64,000 nucleotides of DNA, taken from Elusimicrobiota bacterium. GTDB taxonomy: Bacteria > Elusimicrobiota > Elusimicrobia > UBA1565 > UBA9628. How positions within the stretch are numbered: position 1 is the first letter of the stretch; each line of letters begins with the position of its first letter. The stretch lies in assembly GCA_016194705.1 (NCBI GenBank), contig JACQAZ010000014.1:121429-185428 (forward strand). The letters are read 5' to 3'. The notes under the pieces are model-generated. The model saw only the letters and a program-made list of their open reading frames with translations. It searched no databases and was not told where the DNA came from. The position numbers and the translations under genes are program-made. This document shows, piece after piece, positions 41,273-52,200 of this stretch.

Positions 41273-42802
41273 ATGACAAGCCGCTATCGGTCGGTTTTGA
41301 TATACTCAGGCCTGGTCCTGATCCCATGCCTTGCTCTCCTGCGCGTCCCCGCCTCGGCCGTGGAATCGAAAGTCCGCGAGATTCCGGTTGTCCCGCAGAG
41401 CGCGGCGATGGCGGGCATCGGGGGTGCAGACGCGAACATCCCCCTCATCGCGAAAACGATCGAACAACAGGCGGCCGCCATCGCTCCGCTCTCAGTGTTG
41501 ACCGCGCCCCCGGCCGTGCCCGGCCATGATGCCTCCGTCACTCCCGTCGAGCCCGCCAAGACGCCCGTCCTGGAGGTCCTGCGGGAGCGCACGGAGGCGC
41601 TTGCCCAGCCCGGGGCCCAGCCGGAACGAGAGATCCCCCAACTTTACCAAGGCAAAGACCGCGCTCCGGCGGTCTCCGTCCCGGATTCTGTCCCCGAAGG
41701 CGCTCCCGAGGCCGCGCCTCCCGTGAAGAAAGGGCTGCGCCGCATCGTCGAGAGCGTGGCCTCCTGGGCCCGCGGCGACCGGCTCCAGAAGGCGCTGGGC
41801 GCGCGGGATGTCCCGCTCTTGAACGACATGCTCAATGACCTGCGCGTTGTGCGAGAGGAGCTCGACGACCCTCCCCATAGCCTCCTGGACGAGCTGGGGC
41901 TCACCGTCTTCACGGGCCAGTTTCAGCGCGCGCGCGGGCACCTCAAAGCGCTGACATCCGATATGCCGGAGATCGGCGCGATGGACGATCTCCGGGGAAG
42001 GGTCAAGGGCGTGGAGAAGAAACTCCCGCCTCAGGACCTTCGCGGCGCCGGCGTGCTTTCCGCGGCGGTCGCGGAGGTCCTCGCGAGCCTCTCCGGCGAC
42101 CCGTTCCGGATCCAGGAAAGGCTCTCGCGGCTGGTCGATGGCTTCGATCACGCGAACCTTCCTCGACCGCTGGACGATTTCCAGAAGCGACTCTCGATGC
42201 GTGGTTCGTGGCACGCGCGCGAGCGCGGCTTATCGCGACGCGGAGCCCAGACCTCCCCGGTCCAAAAATACAACGACTGCTGGATTCGCTCGATTTACGA
42301 GCTGCCGATCGCCGCGCTGGAGCCCCTGCGGCGGGCCGCCACTTATGAGCAGTTCCTCGAGCGCGTCGAAGCGGCCTTTTCCGCGGAGAATGTAAAGAAA
42401 AACGGCTTCTCCTACAGCGACGTGCCGGCCCTCATGAAAAAACTCGGATTGAAAGCGACGCCTCATCGCATCAAGTCCCAGGAGGAGCTTGAGAGCCTCA
42501 TCGGCCGCCACGGGCCCGTGATCGCGGCCGTCGGATGGTTCGAGCCCGACGCGCCGACGCTGGAGATTTGGCAGGCCTGGCAGCGCTACCACAACCACGT
42601 CATGATCCTGACCCGCAAATCAGGGCCGCCCTGGGACCGCAGATTCGTGGCGGTAGACTCGCTCGTGCCTCACGAGACGAGCTACACCTCGACCGAGCTT
42701 CTGCTCATGCGGGCGACTATCTACACGGTGGAGCCCGCCGGGGAAGACAGCGCTCAGCGGCAGCGCCGCTTCGCCCTGGGGACGCGGGACGGCGCGACGT
42801 GA
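41273..42802 (+). CDS. exported papain-like cysteine protease
   Basis: 509 residues: signal peptide (RSVLIYSGLVLIPCLALLRVPASA), a Pro-rich and helical region (about 30-330) and a C-terminal cysteine-protease-like domain. The nucleophile fits YNDCWIRSIYEL, the His fits RYHNHVMILTRK and the third residue AVDSLVPHE. The arrangement resembles C39/NlpC-like peptidases that use Cys-His-Asp. A TACAAT box ends 11 nt upstream of ATG 41273. It opens a run of exported-protein genes (41273-58644), possibly as their processing enzyme. Confidence 0.72.
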   Translation: MTSRYRSVLIYSGLVLIPCLALLRVPASAVESKVREIPVVPQSAAMAGIGGADANIPLIAKTIEQQAAAIAPLSVLTAPPAVPGHDASVTPVEPAKTPVLEVLRERTEALAQPGAQPEREIPQLYQGKDRAPAVSVPDSVPEGAPEAAPPVKKGLRRIVESVASWARGDRLQKALGARDVPLLNDMLNDLRVVREELDDPPHSLLDELGLTVFTGQFQRARGHLKALTSDMPEIGAMDDLRGRVKGVEKKLPPQDLRGAGVLSAAVAEVLASLSGDPFRIQERLSRLVDGFDHANLPRPLDDFQKRLSMRGSWHARERGLSRRGAQTSPVQKYNDCWIRSIYELPIAALEPLRRAATYEQFLERVEAAFSAENVKKNGFSYSDVPALMKKLGLKATPHRIKSQEELESLIGRHGPVIAAVGWFEPDAPTLEIWQAWQRYHNHVMILTRKSGPPWDRRFVAVDSLVPHETSYTSTELLLMRATIYTVEPAGEDSAQRQRRFALGTRDGAT

Positions 42803-42820
42803 GGATCGGCCGGCGGCCCG

Positions 42821-45800
42821 CTATTTCTTAAGATCGTCCTTCAGTGAATCAGACTTGGCCAGCCGCTCGATCCAGTTCTTGATCGGGTCCTTCACAGCCG
42901 GGTCGGCGTTAGGCCCGAGATCGAGTCCCTTTCCGTACTCCTCGGCGTAGATTTCGTTGAATTTCTCCAAGGTCCGCTGTTTCGACTTCAGCTTGCGGAA
43001 CTTGATCAGAACCTTGTCCGTGACTTTGCCCCTCAGTTGCCCCTCGACGTCGTTGATCTCCCTCGCGGCCTCGATGAATTTATTGGCGAACTCCATCATT
43101 TCGACGCGTTTCGCCTCGCTCCCCTTCAACCGCGACAAGTCCCTGAGAATCGCGTCGGCAAAGCCGTCGGTGAGCATCTCCTGGCGCAGTTCCCAAATGA
43201 CGTCCGGGTCGACCTCGGCTCCGTCCAAGGGGACCTCACGGCCGGTGTGGGCCTTGACTCTTGCTCTGAGCGTCTCCAAAGTGACCGGCGGATTGCGGCC
43301 CTCCAGATATTCATAAACCTTGAACTCGAAATAGTCCTGGTAAATTCCCGATTCGAAGCCGGCCCTGAAGAAGGAGACTCCGACGGCGGAGCGCATGGGA
43401 TCGTTGGGAAGCGAGGCGAAGTCCTTCGGCAGATTGTCGAAGGCCTCCTTCAGAGCCCGTCCCTCCGCCTGCTCCCGAGTCATCCCATCCTCGACCATGT
43501 ATTTCGAGATCTTCCCTTTATACTCCGCCTCGCCCTTCTTGCCGAACCAGCCCTTCTCCTTCTCCAGCTTGAGCCGTCGGGCGAACTCCGTCCAACCTCC
43601 CGGCCTTCCGCGGAAATCGCCCTTAACGTTGATCTTGAGCTTGGGCAGATTCTCTTCCGAAACGCCCTTGGCCTTGAGCTCCTTGATGAACTCGAGCAGC
43701 GCGCTGCCGCGGTGGTGGGAATCCGTCACCATGATCTCCCCATCGGGAGTAATGTACGCCTCGATGGCGCCGAGATTCTTGTATTTCTCTTCCCTGAGCC
43801 ACTTTGCCAGCGATTCCGCGTCGGCCTTGTCCTTCGGAAGTTTCTCAAACTCCTTATAGAAATCTCCATTTGCTTTCCTGTGCAGATCGAATTCCCTTTT
43901 AAAGTCTTCGACCTGCTCCGCGATCTGCTTGTAACCCACCCCGGTCTGCGACGGCCTGATTCCCCTGACGTCCGTGAAGCGCTCGTCCCCGAAGACGCCT
44001 TCCTTCAGCAGCTTATCGACAACGTCCGGTCGGTCCTTGAACCCGTTCTCCGCGAGAATCTTTTTGATGTCGTCCTGAACCTTCTTGGTGAGGTTGCCCT
44101 CCTCATCGGTCATGTCGCCCTGGCCTTTCCGGGCGCGGGTCTTATCGAGAGCCTTGCGGATGCCTTCCTTTTGCTCATCGCTGAGCTTGATTTGGTCCTC
44201 GGGCTTGGCCTTGTCGTTGGCCTTCTTCTCGAGCTCGGCGAACCTTTGGTCCTCGGCGACGGACTTCGTGGTCTGCTCGGGAGGTCCGCGCACCGTCGGT
44301 TGGCCGGCCTTCGCCTTCTCCGCGGCGGCCCTCTCCTCCTGAATCCTCATGCGCGTCTCCTCGGCGATTCGCGCGGGGTCGATGGGCTTGCCCTCGGCCT
44401 TGGCCTGTTCCACCCTCTCCCGAACGAGGTCTTTGACGCGGCGCGCGTACTCCGCCCTCTCCTGGGCCCCCAGTTTCTCCGCCTCGGGCATCGGAGGCTC
44501 CCGCAGGCCTCTCAAGGACGCGCGCATGCGGCCCCCGAAATCGCCCTCGGCCGTGCGACCGCTCTTGGCGAAGCCGAGGCCTTTGGCGACGCCGACCGTC
44601 CCGAACGCCAGAACGGATTCGGTGAGCGCGCTGATGGCCTCGTTGCGCTGCGCGTCGGTCCTGGCTTTAGCATAATCAGAAACGGCTGAGATCGCGCTGA
44701 TGGTCATGAGTCCCAAGAACCCATTGGTGATGACCTTGGAGGAAGTCGCCCCGGCGGCGCCCAGGCCCGCCATGGTGTGCACCGAGCCCGCCGAAGGCAG
44801 CATCGCGACAAAATCGATCGAAAAATCGGCGATGCCCCTCCAAAATCCGCTCTTGATGTTCTGTGTCTCGAAAACGTACTGCTTCATGGCGTTCCCGGCG
44901 GCTGTACCTAGCGCGGTCCAGGCGGCAAATTTGAAGAACGCGAGACCAAGCGGGACGGCCCCGAAGACGCAGGAGACCACGCCGGCCACGGTGGCGCCCG
45001 CAGCGATGATGAGACCGCCCTTATTGGACTGCAGGTACGCCTCGAATTTCTCCTGTTCCGCCATGTCGAACCCCTCGCGGGAAACGACCTTGCCGCCCTT
45101 AAGGGTGTACCTGTAATGCGTGAAGACCCGCGTGTGGATCTCTTTGGTCGTTTCGTTTTTGCTCACCCGGTAGCAGACCTCGATATTGTCCGGGATGCAG
45201 TTGAGCACCAGCTCCTTGAGGTTCCCGCTCGACGCAAAGGCGGACAGCTCCGAGTACTTGATCGGGCCCAATTCGAGATACGCGAATTTCGGAAACTCCA
45301 TGTGGTAGATCTTGCGCACCGCGAAATGGTCGCTGCCGGGGCCGGCCTCGAACCTAGTCCCGCCTCCGTCCCAGGTCAGGCCGAACTCGAGCTCGAGCGC
45401 GCCCGCATTCTCCCTGTCAGCGACCAGCCTCGCCTCGTAGACCCTGATCCCGCCCTTCCGATTCAGGGGCAACGACCGATGGAGCCGGTCTTTACCGCTG
45501 GCAAGCAGCTTGCTATGCCTTTCCCCATCCGTGTCCTTCTCGTTGGGGATGTTCTCGGCCTTGTCCTCGCCTCCCTCCTCGACGGCGGTCAGAAGCGCGA
45601 TGAGTTTTTGGTAGTTCGTCGCGAGCTCCGGACCCAGGCGCGAGGGCGGAAAGACCACGGCCCCGTCCTTGATGGGAAGATGGACGGTATCCAGGATGTA
45701 GCCTTTCCTCCCCTCGATGCCCCTTTCCTTTTCGTCGTCCTTGTGCACGAAGACGTGCCTGGCACCGAGATCGTCAATCTCGATGTAGTAGGCGCCCTTC

Positions 45801-48127
45801 AAGTCTTCAATGAGCTTGGGCGAGTAGACCTCCCCTCCTTTCCAGTCGGAGATGAAGCGGGCCCCGCCGCCGATCCCATCTTCCATCTCCTTGATAAGCT
45901 TGACGCTCTTCGGGTCGACCTCCGAAGGGTCTTTGCCGCGGGCCTCGAGGTAGGTCTTGGGCTCGCCCGTGAGCGGCCTGGTGAAGGTGTATCCGTCGGG
46001 ACCCCGCGGCCCGTGAAGCCAGAGCAGCGCCCCCTCGAGGCTGAGCACCGCGCCCGGGCCGTCGGGCTTATTCTTATTCGTGAAAAGCGAGCGGATGATC
46101 TCCCCGTTGACGTCGCGGAAGCCCCCGTACGAGAAGAGATCCCGCGGCGAGACGCCGTTGGGCCAGCGCGGCAGGCTCACGAGGTTATTGAGCCTGAAGA
46201 GGTCCGCCGGCACGGTCTTGAGAGATTCCGAGGCGATGTGATGGAAGCCCGCCTCGCGATCGAAGAGCTCCGAGAGTCCATTGTCGTTGAGCGCCTCTCT
46301 GAGCCTCTTCTCGAGGTCTTCGATCTTCGATTTCTGGCTCGCGAGTATGCTGCGCCGCTCATCGAACTTGTCGGCCGGGACTTTGCCCGCAAGAACCTCT
46401 TCGCCGAGGCGGTCGTACTCCGCCTTATGCCTCTCCAAGTCCAGAAGCATGTCCTTCGCACCGCGGTAGGCCTGGTCCGACCTCTGAAGGTAGTCCTGGA
46501 GGCGCGAGAGGTCCTCCAACATGTCCTTCGTCTGCATCTTGTCGAACGCCGCGGCCCTCTTCTCGGGGTCATGTGGAAGGGCCCAGAGGCGGTGAAAAGC
46601 CATCAGGGCGTCCATCGACGCTAAAAAGGAAGGGACGCTCTCGGACAGCGATCGTACCTGGTCCTTCAATCGCACCTGGTTCTCCACCGGTCCGAGCTTC
46701 TCGACGCACGCCTTGGCGTCGTCGGGCCAGGCCCAGCTGCAGCGTTCCAGCGCGTCCTCAAGTTTCGACAAAACGTCGTAGGCGGGCTCGATCTGGTTGT
46801 CGAGGTCGGCCAGGTAGGCCTTGAGCGCGGCGACCATGCGGTCCCGAACGGGCTCTAGGCTGTCCTTGCCTCGCTTCGCCTCCGCCTCCGCCAGGCCGTC
46901 GAACGGGTTGAAGCCTTCCAAGTCCTTCAGGATGGAATCGATGAAGTGGACGGCAGCCTCATAGCGCGCGCGGCCGAATTTCGAGGTCTCCCAATAATCG
47001 CTGAACAGCTTGCCCTTGACGTCAGCGTCCATGAAGTCGCGCGGAATCTTGGCGTCCTTGAACGCATCGTAGTTCTTGCCCTTGAACTCCTCGAAGAACG
47101 GCTTCCAAAGCGGGGATCCGGGCAGCTGGTAGCTCACGAGATTGTTGTAGGCCTGCCCCTGCCTCCCGGAGTCATACTGCATCCGGGAGACATAGGCCGA
47201 GGCGAGATCCGAGCCCGACGCTTTGAGCGTCTTCTCGTCGCAGGCGCGGTTCCCGAAGCCCAACGAGCGCAGCACTCCGCAGAAGACGGCCCAGCTCTCG
47301 GCGTTGGGCGTCTTCTTCTCTTCCTTCTTAGGCTGCGCCTTGTCGAGCTTGGGTTCCGGGCGGTCCAGGTCGGTGATCTTCTTCGTCTCGTCGAGGGGAA
47401 GGTTCTTCCGTTCACCGGGGAGGACGCTCTGCCTGACCGACATGACGGCTGCGTTGACCGAGGGGTCGGTCGCGGCAAGCTCCGACATCCCGTCCATGAT
47501 CTCCTTGGCGGCCGCCGGATCGTCGGGGCCTCCCAACGCCGCCATGCGGTCGAGATAGGCGCGCATGCGTTTGTCGTTCTCGAGACGCCGGAGGTTCTCG
47601 CCCTGCAGCCCCCAACGCGCGAGCGCCGTCTGCCGGACGAGTTCCTTGAAGCCGGGGGCGCTGAGCAGGGCGTTGATCTCCCGCAGCAGCTTGCCCACTT
47701 GGTCCAGGAGCGGCTTGCGGCCGACAGGCAGGACGGTTCCCGCGGCCGTGATGGCCGCGCGCGTGGCGGCGAGCTCCCGTCGCACCGGGCCCAGGTTGGG
47801 CCCCAGCTGGTGGCCGAGCTTGGCGTCGAGGTCGTCGACGGCGTCCTCGAGCGCTCTCCGCGGCGGCTCCAGAGCGGCGGGCTCTGCGCGGCCCTCCGAT
47901 AGGAGTTGGGCGGTCACCATGAACGGCTCGAGCGCGTTCCGCAAGGGAGCCGCTATGCCCGGCGGCTCCTGCGCTGTCTTGTTTCCAGGTCCTGAAGGTC
48001 CGTTGGGTCCCGCGATGGCCGGGAGGACGCTCTGAAGGACGAGGAGGAGAGAGAGGCAGGCGCTCGCGCTGCGTTGGAATAGGCCCCGACGCGGGCCGAA
48101 GACCGTAGCGCCAATAGAGGGGTTCAT
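42821..48127 (-). CDS. giant exported protein with hydrophobic domain and ParB-like C-terminal domain
   Basis: 1768 residues. Signal peptide (about 18-40, ASACLSLLLVLQSVLPAIAG), about 950 residues of mostly helical sequence, a hydrophobic domain (about 1030-1155, GGLIIAAGATVAGVVSCVFGAVPLG and LGLMTISAISAV), a charged linker, then a ParB/sulfiredoxin-like domain (about 1370-1500) with VRGIRPSQTGVGYKQI and IMVTDSHHRGSALLEF, the D(S/G)HHR motif. The order secretion signal, long stalk, membrane-active part, enzyme-like tip resembles polymorphic toxins or translocated effectors. No immunity gene is evident. Promoter TTGACT-17-TACACT, leader about 36 nt. Confidence 0.75.
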   Translation of the reverse strand: MNPSIGATVFGPRRGLFQRSASACLSLLLVLQSVLPAIAGPNGPSGPGNKTAQEPPGIAAPLRNALEPFMVTAQLLSEGRAEPAALEPPRRALEDAVDDLDAKLGHQLGPNLGPVRRELAATRAAITAAGTVLPVGRKPLLDQVGKLLREINALLSAPGFKELVRQTALARWGLQGENLRRLENDKRMRAYLDRMAALGGPDDPAAAKEIMDGMSELAATDPSVNAAVMSVRQSVLPGERKNLPLDETKKITDLDRPEPKLDKAQPKKEEKKTPNAESWAVFCGVLRSLGFGNRACDEKTLKASGSDLASAYVSRMQYDSGRQGQAYNNLVSYQLPGSPLWKPFFEEFKGKNYDAFKDAKIPRDFMDADVKGKLFSDYWETSKFGRARYEAAVHFIDSILKDLEGFNPFDGLAEAEAKRGKDSLEPVRDRMVAALKAYLADLDNQIEPAYDVLSKLEDALERCSWAWPDDAKACVEKLGPVENQVRLKDQVRSLSESVPSFLASMDALMAFHRLWALPHDPEKRAAAFDKMQTKDMLEDLSRLQDYLQRSDQAYRGAKDMLLDLERHKAEYDRLGEEVLAGKVPADKFDERRSILASQKSKIEDLEKRLREALNDNGLSELFDREAGFHHIASESLKTVPADLFRLNNLVSLPRWPNGVSPRDLFSYGGFRDVNGEIIRSLFTNKNKPDGPGAVLSLEGALLWLHGPRGPDGYTFTRPLTGEPKTYLEARGKDPSEVDPKSVKLIKEMEDGIGGGARFISDWKGGEVYSPKLIEDLKGAYYIEIDDLGARHVFVHKDDEKERGIEGRKGYILDTVHLPIKDGAVVFPPSRLGPELATNYQKLIALLTAVEEGGEDKAENIPNEKDTDGERHSKLLASGKDRLHRSLPLNRKGGIRVYEARLVADRENAGALELEFGLTWDGGGTRFEAGPGSDHFAVRKIYHMEFPKFAYLELGPIKYSELSAFASSGNLKELVLNCIPDNIEVCYRVSKNETTKEIHTRVFTHYRYTLKGGKVVSREGFDMAEQEKFEAYLQSNKGGLIIAAGATVAGVVSCVFGAVPLGLAFFKFAAWTALGTAAGNAMKQYVFETQNIKSGFWRGIADFSIDFVAMLPSAGSVHTMAGLGAAGATSSKVITNGFLGLMTISAISAVSDYAKARTDAQRNEAISALTESVLAFGTVGVAKGLGFAKSGRTAEGDFGGRMRASLRGLREPPMPEAEKLGAQERAEYARRVKDLVRERVEQAKAEGKPIDPARIAEETRMRIQEERAAAEKAKAGQPTVRGPPEQTTKSVAEDQRFAELEKKANDKAKPEDQIKLSDEQKEGIRKALDKTRARKGQGDMTDEEGNLTKKVQDDIKKILAENGFKDRPDVVDKLLKEGVFGDERFTDVRGIRPSQTGVGYKQIAEQVEDFKREFDLHRKANGDFYKEFEKLPKDKADAESLAKWLREEKYKNLGAIEAYITPDGEIMVTDSHHRGSALLEFIKELKAKGVSEENLPKLKINVKGDFRGRPGGWTEFARRLKLEKEKGWFGKKGEAEYKGKISKYMVEDGMTREQAEGRALKEAFDNLPKDFASLPNDPMRSAVGVSFFRAGFESGIYQDYFEFKVYEYLEGRNPPVTLETLRARVKAHTGREVPLDGAEVDPDVIWELRQEMLTDGFADAILRDLSRLKGSEAKRVEMMEFANKFIEAAREINDVEGQLRGKVTDKVLIKFRKLKSKQRTLEKFNEIYAEEYGKGLDLGPNADPAVKDPIKNWIERLAKSDSLKDDLKK

Positions 48128-48163
48128 CGCTCTCGCGACAGGGGCGATGGCCTGTCCTTGGCA

Positions 48164-48192
48164 AGTGTAGACCCGGATCCGAGGAAAGTCAA
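48164..48192 (-). promoter_or_regulatory. promoter of the 1768-residue exoprotein gene
   Basis: Minus strand TTGACT (48187-48192), 17 bp, TACACT (48164-48169); start codon at 48127. Confidence 0.65.
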
Positions 48193-48210
48193 TAGGAATC
48201 GCGCTCCGCC

Positions 48211-48260
48211 TGGGCCCTTTCTAGGCCCCCTGGCCCGTCTGAGACTGGGTCCACTCACCC
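48211..48260 (+). promoter_or_regulatory. GC-rich upstream block shared with the 41182 region
   Basis: TGGGCCCT, CTAGGCCCCC, GGCCCGTCTGA, GGGTCC align with 41182-41232. It ends exactly at the TTGCGC -35 (48261) of the next gene and lies between divergent exoprotein promoters. Confidence 0.5.
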
Positions 48261-48289
48261 TTGCGCGCCATGTGCGGAGGGGCTATACT
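48261..48289 (+). promoter_or_regulatory. promoter of the 319-residue exported protein
   Basis: TTGCGC (48261-48266), 17 bp, TATACT (48284-48289), 11 nt, ATG at 48301. Confidence 0.66.
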
Positions 48290-48300
48290 AGAACATCATC

Positions 48301-49260
48301 ATGGCCTACGCATCTCGACGTTTTCTTTGGGCGGCTTTGGCGGCGCTGGTGCTCGCCGGCGGCGCGAAACCAGTCGCGGCGTCCGACAAGACCAACGGGA
48401 CGCCCGTCCCGGAAAAGCCGGGGCGCGGCGTCGTCCCGGTGTCGCCGCCGCAATTGCCCGTGACCCCTCCCGACGCCGGCATCCCGCAGATCTCGGGCCC
48501 CGGCGTCGGCGCGAAGTTGCCGGAGTCGCCGGAGCCTCTGCCTCCCTCGGCCGTGGCTCCCGCCGGAACGGAAGCCTCTGGGAGGACTTCAGCCCCGAGC
48601 CCGGAACCGCGCGGCGCTCCCGGGAACGAGGCCGAACTCAACCAAGCTCTTTCCGCGGGAAAGGACGCGGATGGCGCCGCGATCTCCGCGGCGTCCGGGA
48701 AGCCTTTCGGCGAGAACGCTCGCGGAGCTACGAGGGCAGGGGGAACGCCGGCGCCCTCGACGGTCGAGAAGCTCGCGGCCTCTTGGCGCGGTCTCGTCGA
48801 AAGCGTCCTGCCGGGACACGCCGCGAAGGCCCCGCTCGGAGCGCAGGGAGGGAAAATGGAGTCCGGTTACATTCTTCCCAAGCAGCTGGGAAAGGAGCAA
48901 GTCAAGTACCTGTCGCTCTTGCTGCCCGACGGGGCGTATCTGAAGCAGGAGTCGCCCGGGACGCTTCTCTTGAACTTCTTCGGACACCAAAGCCACAAAA
49001 TGCTCTTCACCTTCGAGATCAAGCTGGACCAAAAGCCCGACTTCAGCGGGACCTCTCTTCCCAACCTCATCTCGGACCTGGCGGGAACGGCCGCCGCCCG
49101 CTACCGCAGCCTCGCAAACTCCGGGATGCCGATGCCCGAGAAGATCGCGGCCGTCGTCGACGCGACGGAGCGCGCCGTGAGCGGCCGCCACCTGCGATCC
49201 CGCGACTACGCGCTGACCGTGCGCAAAATCCACACGACTAAACCGCACGACTGGTATTAA
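48301..49260 (+). CDS. exported hypothetical protein
   Basis: 319 residues: signal peptide (MAYASRRFLWAALAALVLAGGAKPVAA), a 150-residue Pro/Ala/Gly-rich linker, then a folded C-terminal domain (about 180-319) with KQLGKEQVKYLSLLLPDGAYLKQ and FFGHQSHKMLFTFEIKLDQ. No family recognised. Its only near neighbours are the two giant exoproteins, on the other strand, so it may act with them at the cell surface. Confidence 0.68.
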   Translation: MAYASRRFLWAALAALVLAGGAKPVAASDKTNGTPVPEKPGRGVVPVSPPQLPVTPPDAGIPQISGPGVGAKLPESPEPLPPSAVAPAGTEASGRTSAPSPEPRGAPGNEAELNQALSAGKDADGAAISAASGKPFGENARGATRAGGTPAPSTVEKLAASWRGLVESVLPGHAAKAPLGAQGGKMESGYILPKQLGKEQVKYLSLLLPDGAYLKQESPGTLLLNFFGHQSHKMLFTFEIKLDQKPDFSGTSLPNLISDLAGTAAARYRSLANSGMPMPEKIAAVVDATERAVSGRHLRSRDYALTVRKIHTTKPHDWY

Positions 49261-49287
49261 GGGAGCCTCACCCCTCCCGGGAGGCGC

Positions 49288-52200
49288 CTACTTGGCGTCG
49301 GCGGTCGGCCGCTTGGATGGATCCGAAGGAATCCTTCGCAACGCGTCGTCGAGAAGAGGCTTCATCAATCCTTCCAACGGGACCGGCGTGCGGGAAGGGG
49401 CCTTCTTGCCTTGCTGGGAAAGGTTCTCCTTGGTGCCGACCACGTCGGAGATCTCCAGGACGGAATAAAGCGAGATCGACTTGTCGCCGCCGATAGCGTT
49501 GACGATCCCGGCCAGCTCCTGCTCGACAACGTCCTTGACCAAGGCGGGGTCCTTCCCCTTCCAGCGCGAGTACTGTTCCATCCAGGTCTTGGTCTCGCGC
49601 AGCGGCGTGTCGACCGAACCGTGCTCGCCGACGTGGATGCCCTTGTCGGCGCCGCCCATGCGCTCCATGACCGGGATCGCGGCATTGTCCACCTGCGGAC
49701 ACGGCTTGGCCTGGGCTCCGCTGATCTCCGCGAAGGTGCGGGGAGCCACGAAGTCCGACTTGCGGATTCCGTGGTTGAGCGAACCCGCGATCCCGAGGAA
49801 GATCACGGCCCGCGGCTTGTCCGATTTCGGCAAGGCGGCCTTGACCAGTTCGCCCGCCCGCTCGTTGTAGATGTAGTTGCCGTTGATCGAGACGGCGAGG
49901 ACCTCCTTGCCGTCGATCAAATAGCGCTTCCCCTGGAGGCCCTCCGAGTTGATCTCCCCGATCGGCCTGACGTTGTATTGCTCCTTGACCATCTTCTCGA
50001 ACTTCCCTTCGAAGCCGATCATGATCACGTCCGGGTTGGCCTCCGCGCTCCCCAAAATCCTGCGGAATTCCTCGACCGGCTTTTCCTTGCTGGCGAAGAC
50101 CTCGATCCGGGAGGGGTCGATCCCCGACAGGAGGCACCGCGCCGTCTGCTTCTTGATGACGCCGTCGCCCGAAGTGGCGATGTAGGCCACGACGGACTCC
50201 CCCGTCTTGGGATTGCGAGCGACGACCTTCTTGATGTCGGTGGGAGCCCAGCCGGCCAGCCGCGACACCTCGGTGTAGCCAGACTCGGCCAGATGCCTCA
50301 GCGCCGCCTGGACCTCCCCGCCGTAGACGCGCACCCCGACGTCCGGGTGCTGCGCAAGGAAGTCGGTCAGTTCCGGCGTGGTCCGGCGCTTGAGGTACCA
50401 ATCGAGGTCCATCCCGCTGGGGTCTTTCTTGAGCTGTTCCTTCATCGCTTCCATGTCGGCGACGATCTTGGCGTCCTTGTCGAAGCCCGGGGTGCCCGAC
50501 GCGTACGCCTTCGGGTCGATCGTGATCGGCTCGGCTTGAGCGCGGTACTGCTCCAGGACTCTGCGCCGGAGCGCAGCGAGCCTAGCCTCGCCGCCGACGG
50601 CGGGTTCGACGGCGAGCGCCTGATCGACCGCCGACAGCAGATGGCCTTCTTCCGGGGCCGCGAACTGCAGCTCCTGAAAGACCTTCCACCGCTCCGCGGC
50701 GGGCACGGAATCCCCGACCTTCGCGGAGAATTCATGGAACGCCTTGATCTGGGAGTTGATGGACGCGAGACTCGGCTGCTGAAAGGTGGGAAGCGAAGGG
50801 TCGAATGCGAGGTTGTCCCTGTTGACTCCGAGGAGGCTCGCGATCTTCTTGATGAGATAGCCGACTTCCTCGGGCTTGAGGTTCAGCTTCTCCCTGAGCG
50901 CGTCGACGGAGATTTCTTCCGAGCCGGGGACCTTCGCCTTCCAGACGAGCTCGGCAGCCGCGTTGTCGACGGCCGCCCGGCGGGGGCTTGCCTCATCCTC
51001 GCCCGGGAAGGCTTTACCCGCGATCTTGTCGAGGTCGCCGTTCTGGCGGGCGCGGTCGCTGGCGGCGTCGCCGACCACCAGGTCCGAGATTCGGTCTGTG
51101 GAAGGCGGCGCGGCGGCCGCGGTCCGGGCCGGCGGACCGCGGTCCGCGGGAGGGGTCTTGTCGATCGCGAGCACATGATCGAGGCTCTCTCCGTCCCTGA
51201 GCTCGAGCGGCGACTCTGAAACGGGGACCTTGTCCTTGAAGACGACGCCGTCCGTGGGGCCTTTCTCGCCCTTGATCGGGATGTCGGTCACCGTGATCTC
51301 GACGAAGTCGCCGGCCCGCCTGAATTGATAGGTCCGCATGTGAGTCCGCTCGCCGGGACGCTGGATGGCCGCGATCTCGGCCGGCGTCAGGGGGATCGCC
51401 TCCTGCGCTCCCGGACGCTTGAGGAGGAAGTCGCGCTTCTGGCCGGCGGTCGAGTTCTTCTCCTTGAGGATCTGGAGGACCTTCATCAGCCCCGGCGGGA
51501 ACAGCTCGGGCACGACCGTGCCCGCGGTCGCGGGCTCGGGGACGACCCCTTGGGCGAAGAAGGCGTCGATCTGCTTCTGCGAGAACCCCCCGTCCAAGAG
51601 GGTCTTCGTGATGTCGTCTTTCCTTCCGGCGGCCTCGTCGACGTTGTGCAGGGACTTCTCGTCACCGCTCTTGAACTTCTCCATCGCGTCGAGGGCCTTC
51701 AACTGCCCTTCGGTAAAGGCGTCGATGTCCTTGGTCTTGCCGTCCTTGAGCGCCGCCCGAGCCGACTCGACCCGCGCATTCATCGACGCCGTCCTGCGGC
51801 CCCCGACGAACTGGCCTGTATCGAGGCCCCAGATGTTGCGGGCGTTGGCTGAGATCTCCAGGCCGCTGCCCTCGATGAAGTGGAACTTGGACATGACCTT
51901 CTTGATGCCCGTGGGGGGTTCCGGCGGGCCGCCCCATGGGCCCCGCTCGACTGCGGGCTTCTCCATCATCTTGAAGGCGACCAAGTTGACCAGCATCCCG
52001 GAGGCGTTGCTGAAGAAAGCCTGGGCCTTTTCAGGGTTGCTGGTATCCTTGGCGAAGTCCACCAGCTGGCCGGGCAACTGGACCAGGCCTACGCCCGTCT
52101 GGACCAAAAAATATTTTCCCAGGGCCGAATTGACCAGTTCGCCGCCGCTGAGAGCCGCGTTCTTGCCGAAGCCCACGGAGCGCATGAGGCCGCTCGTGAA

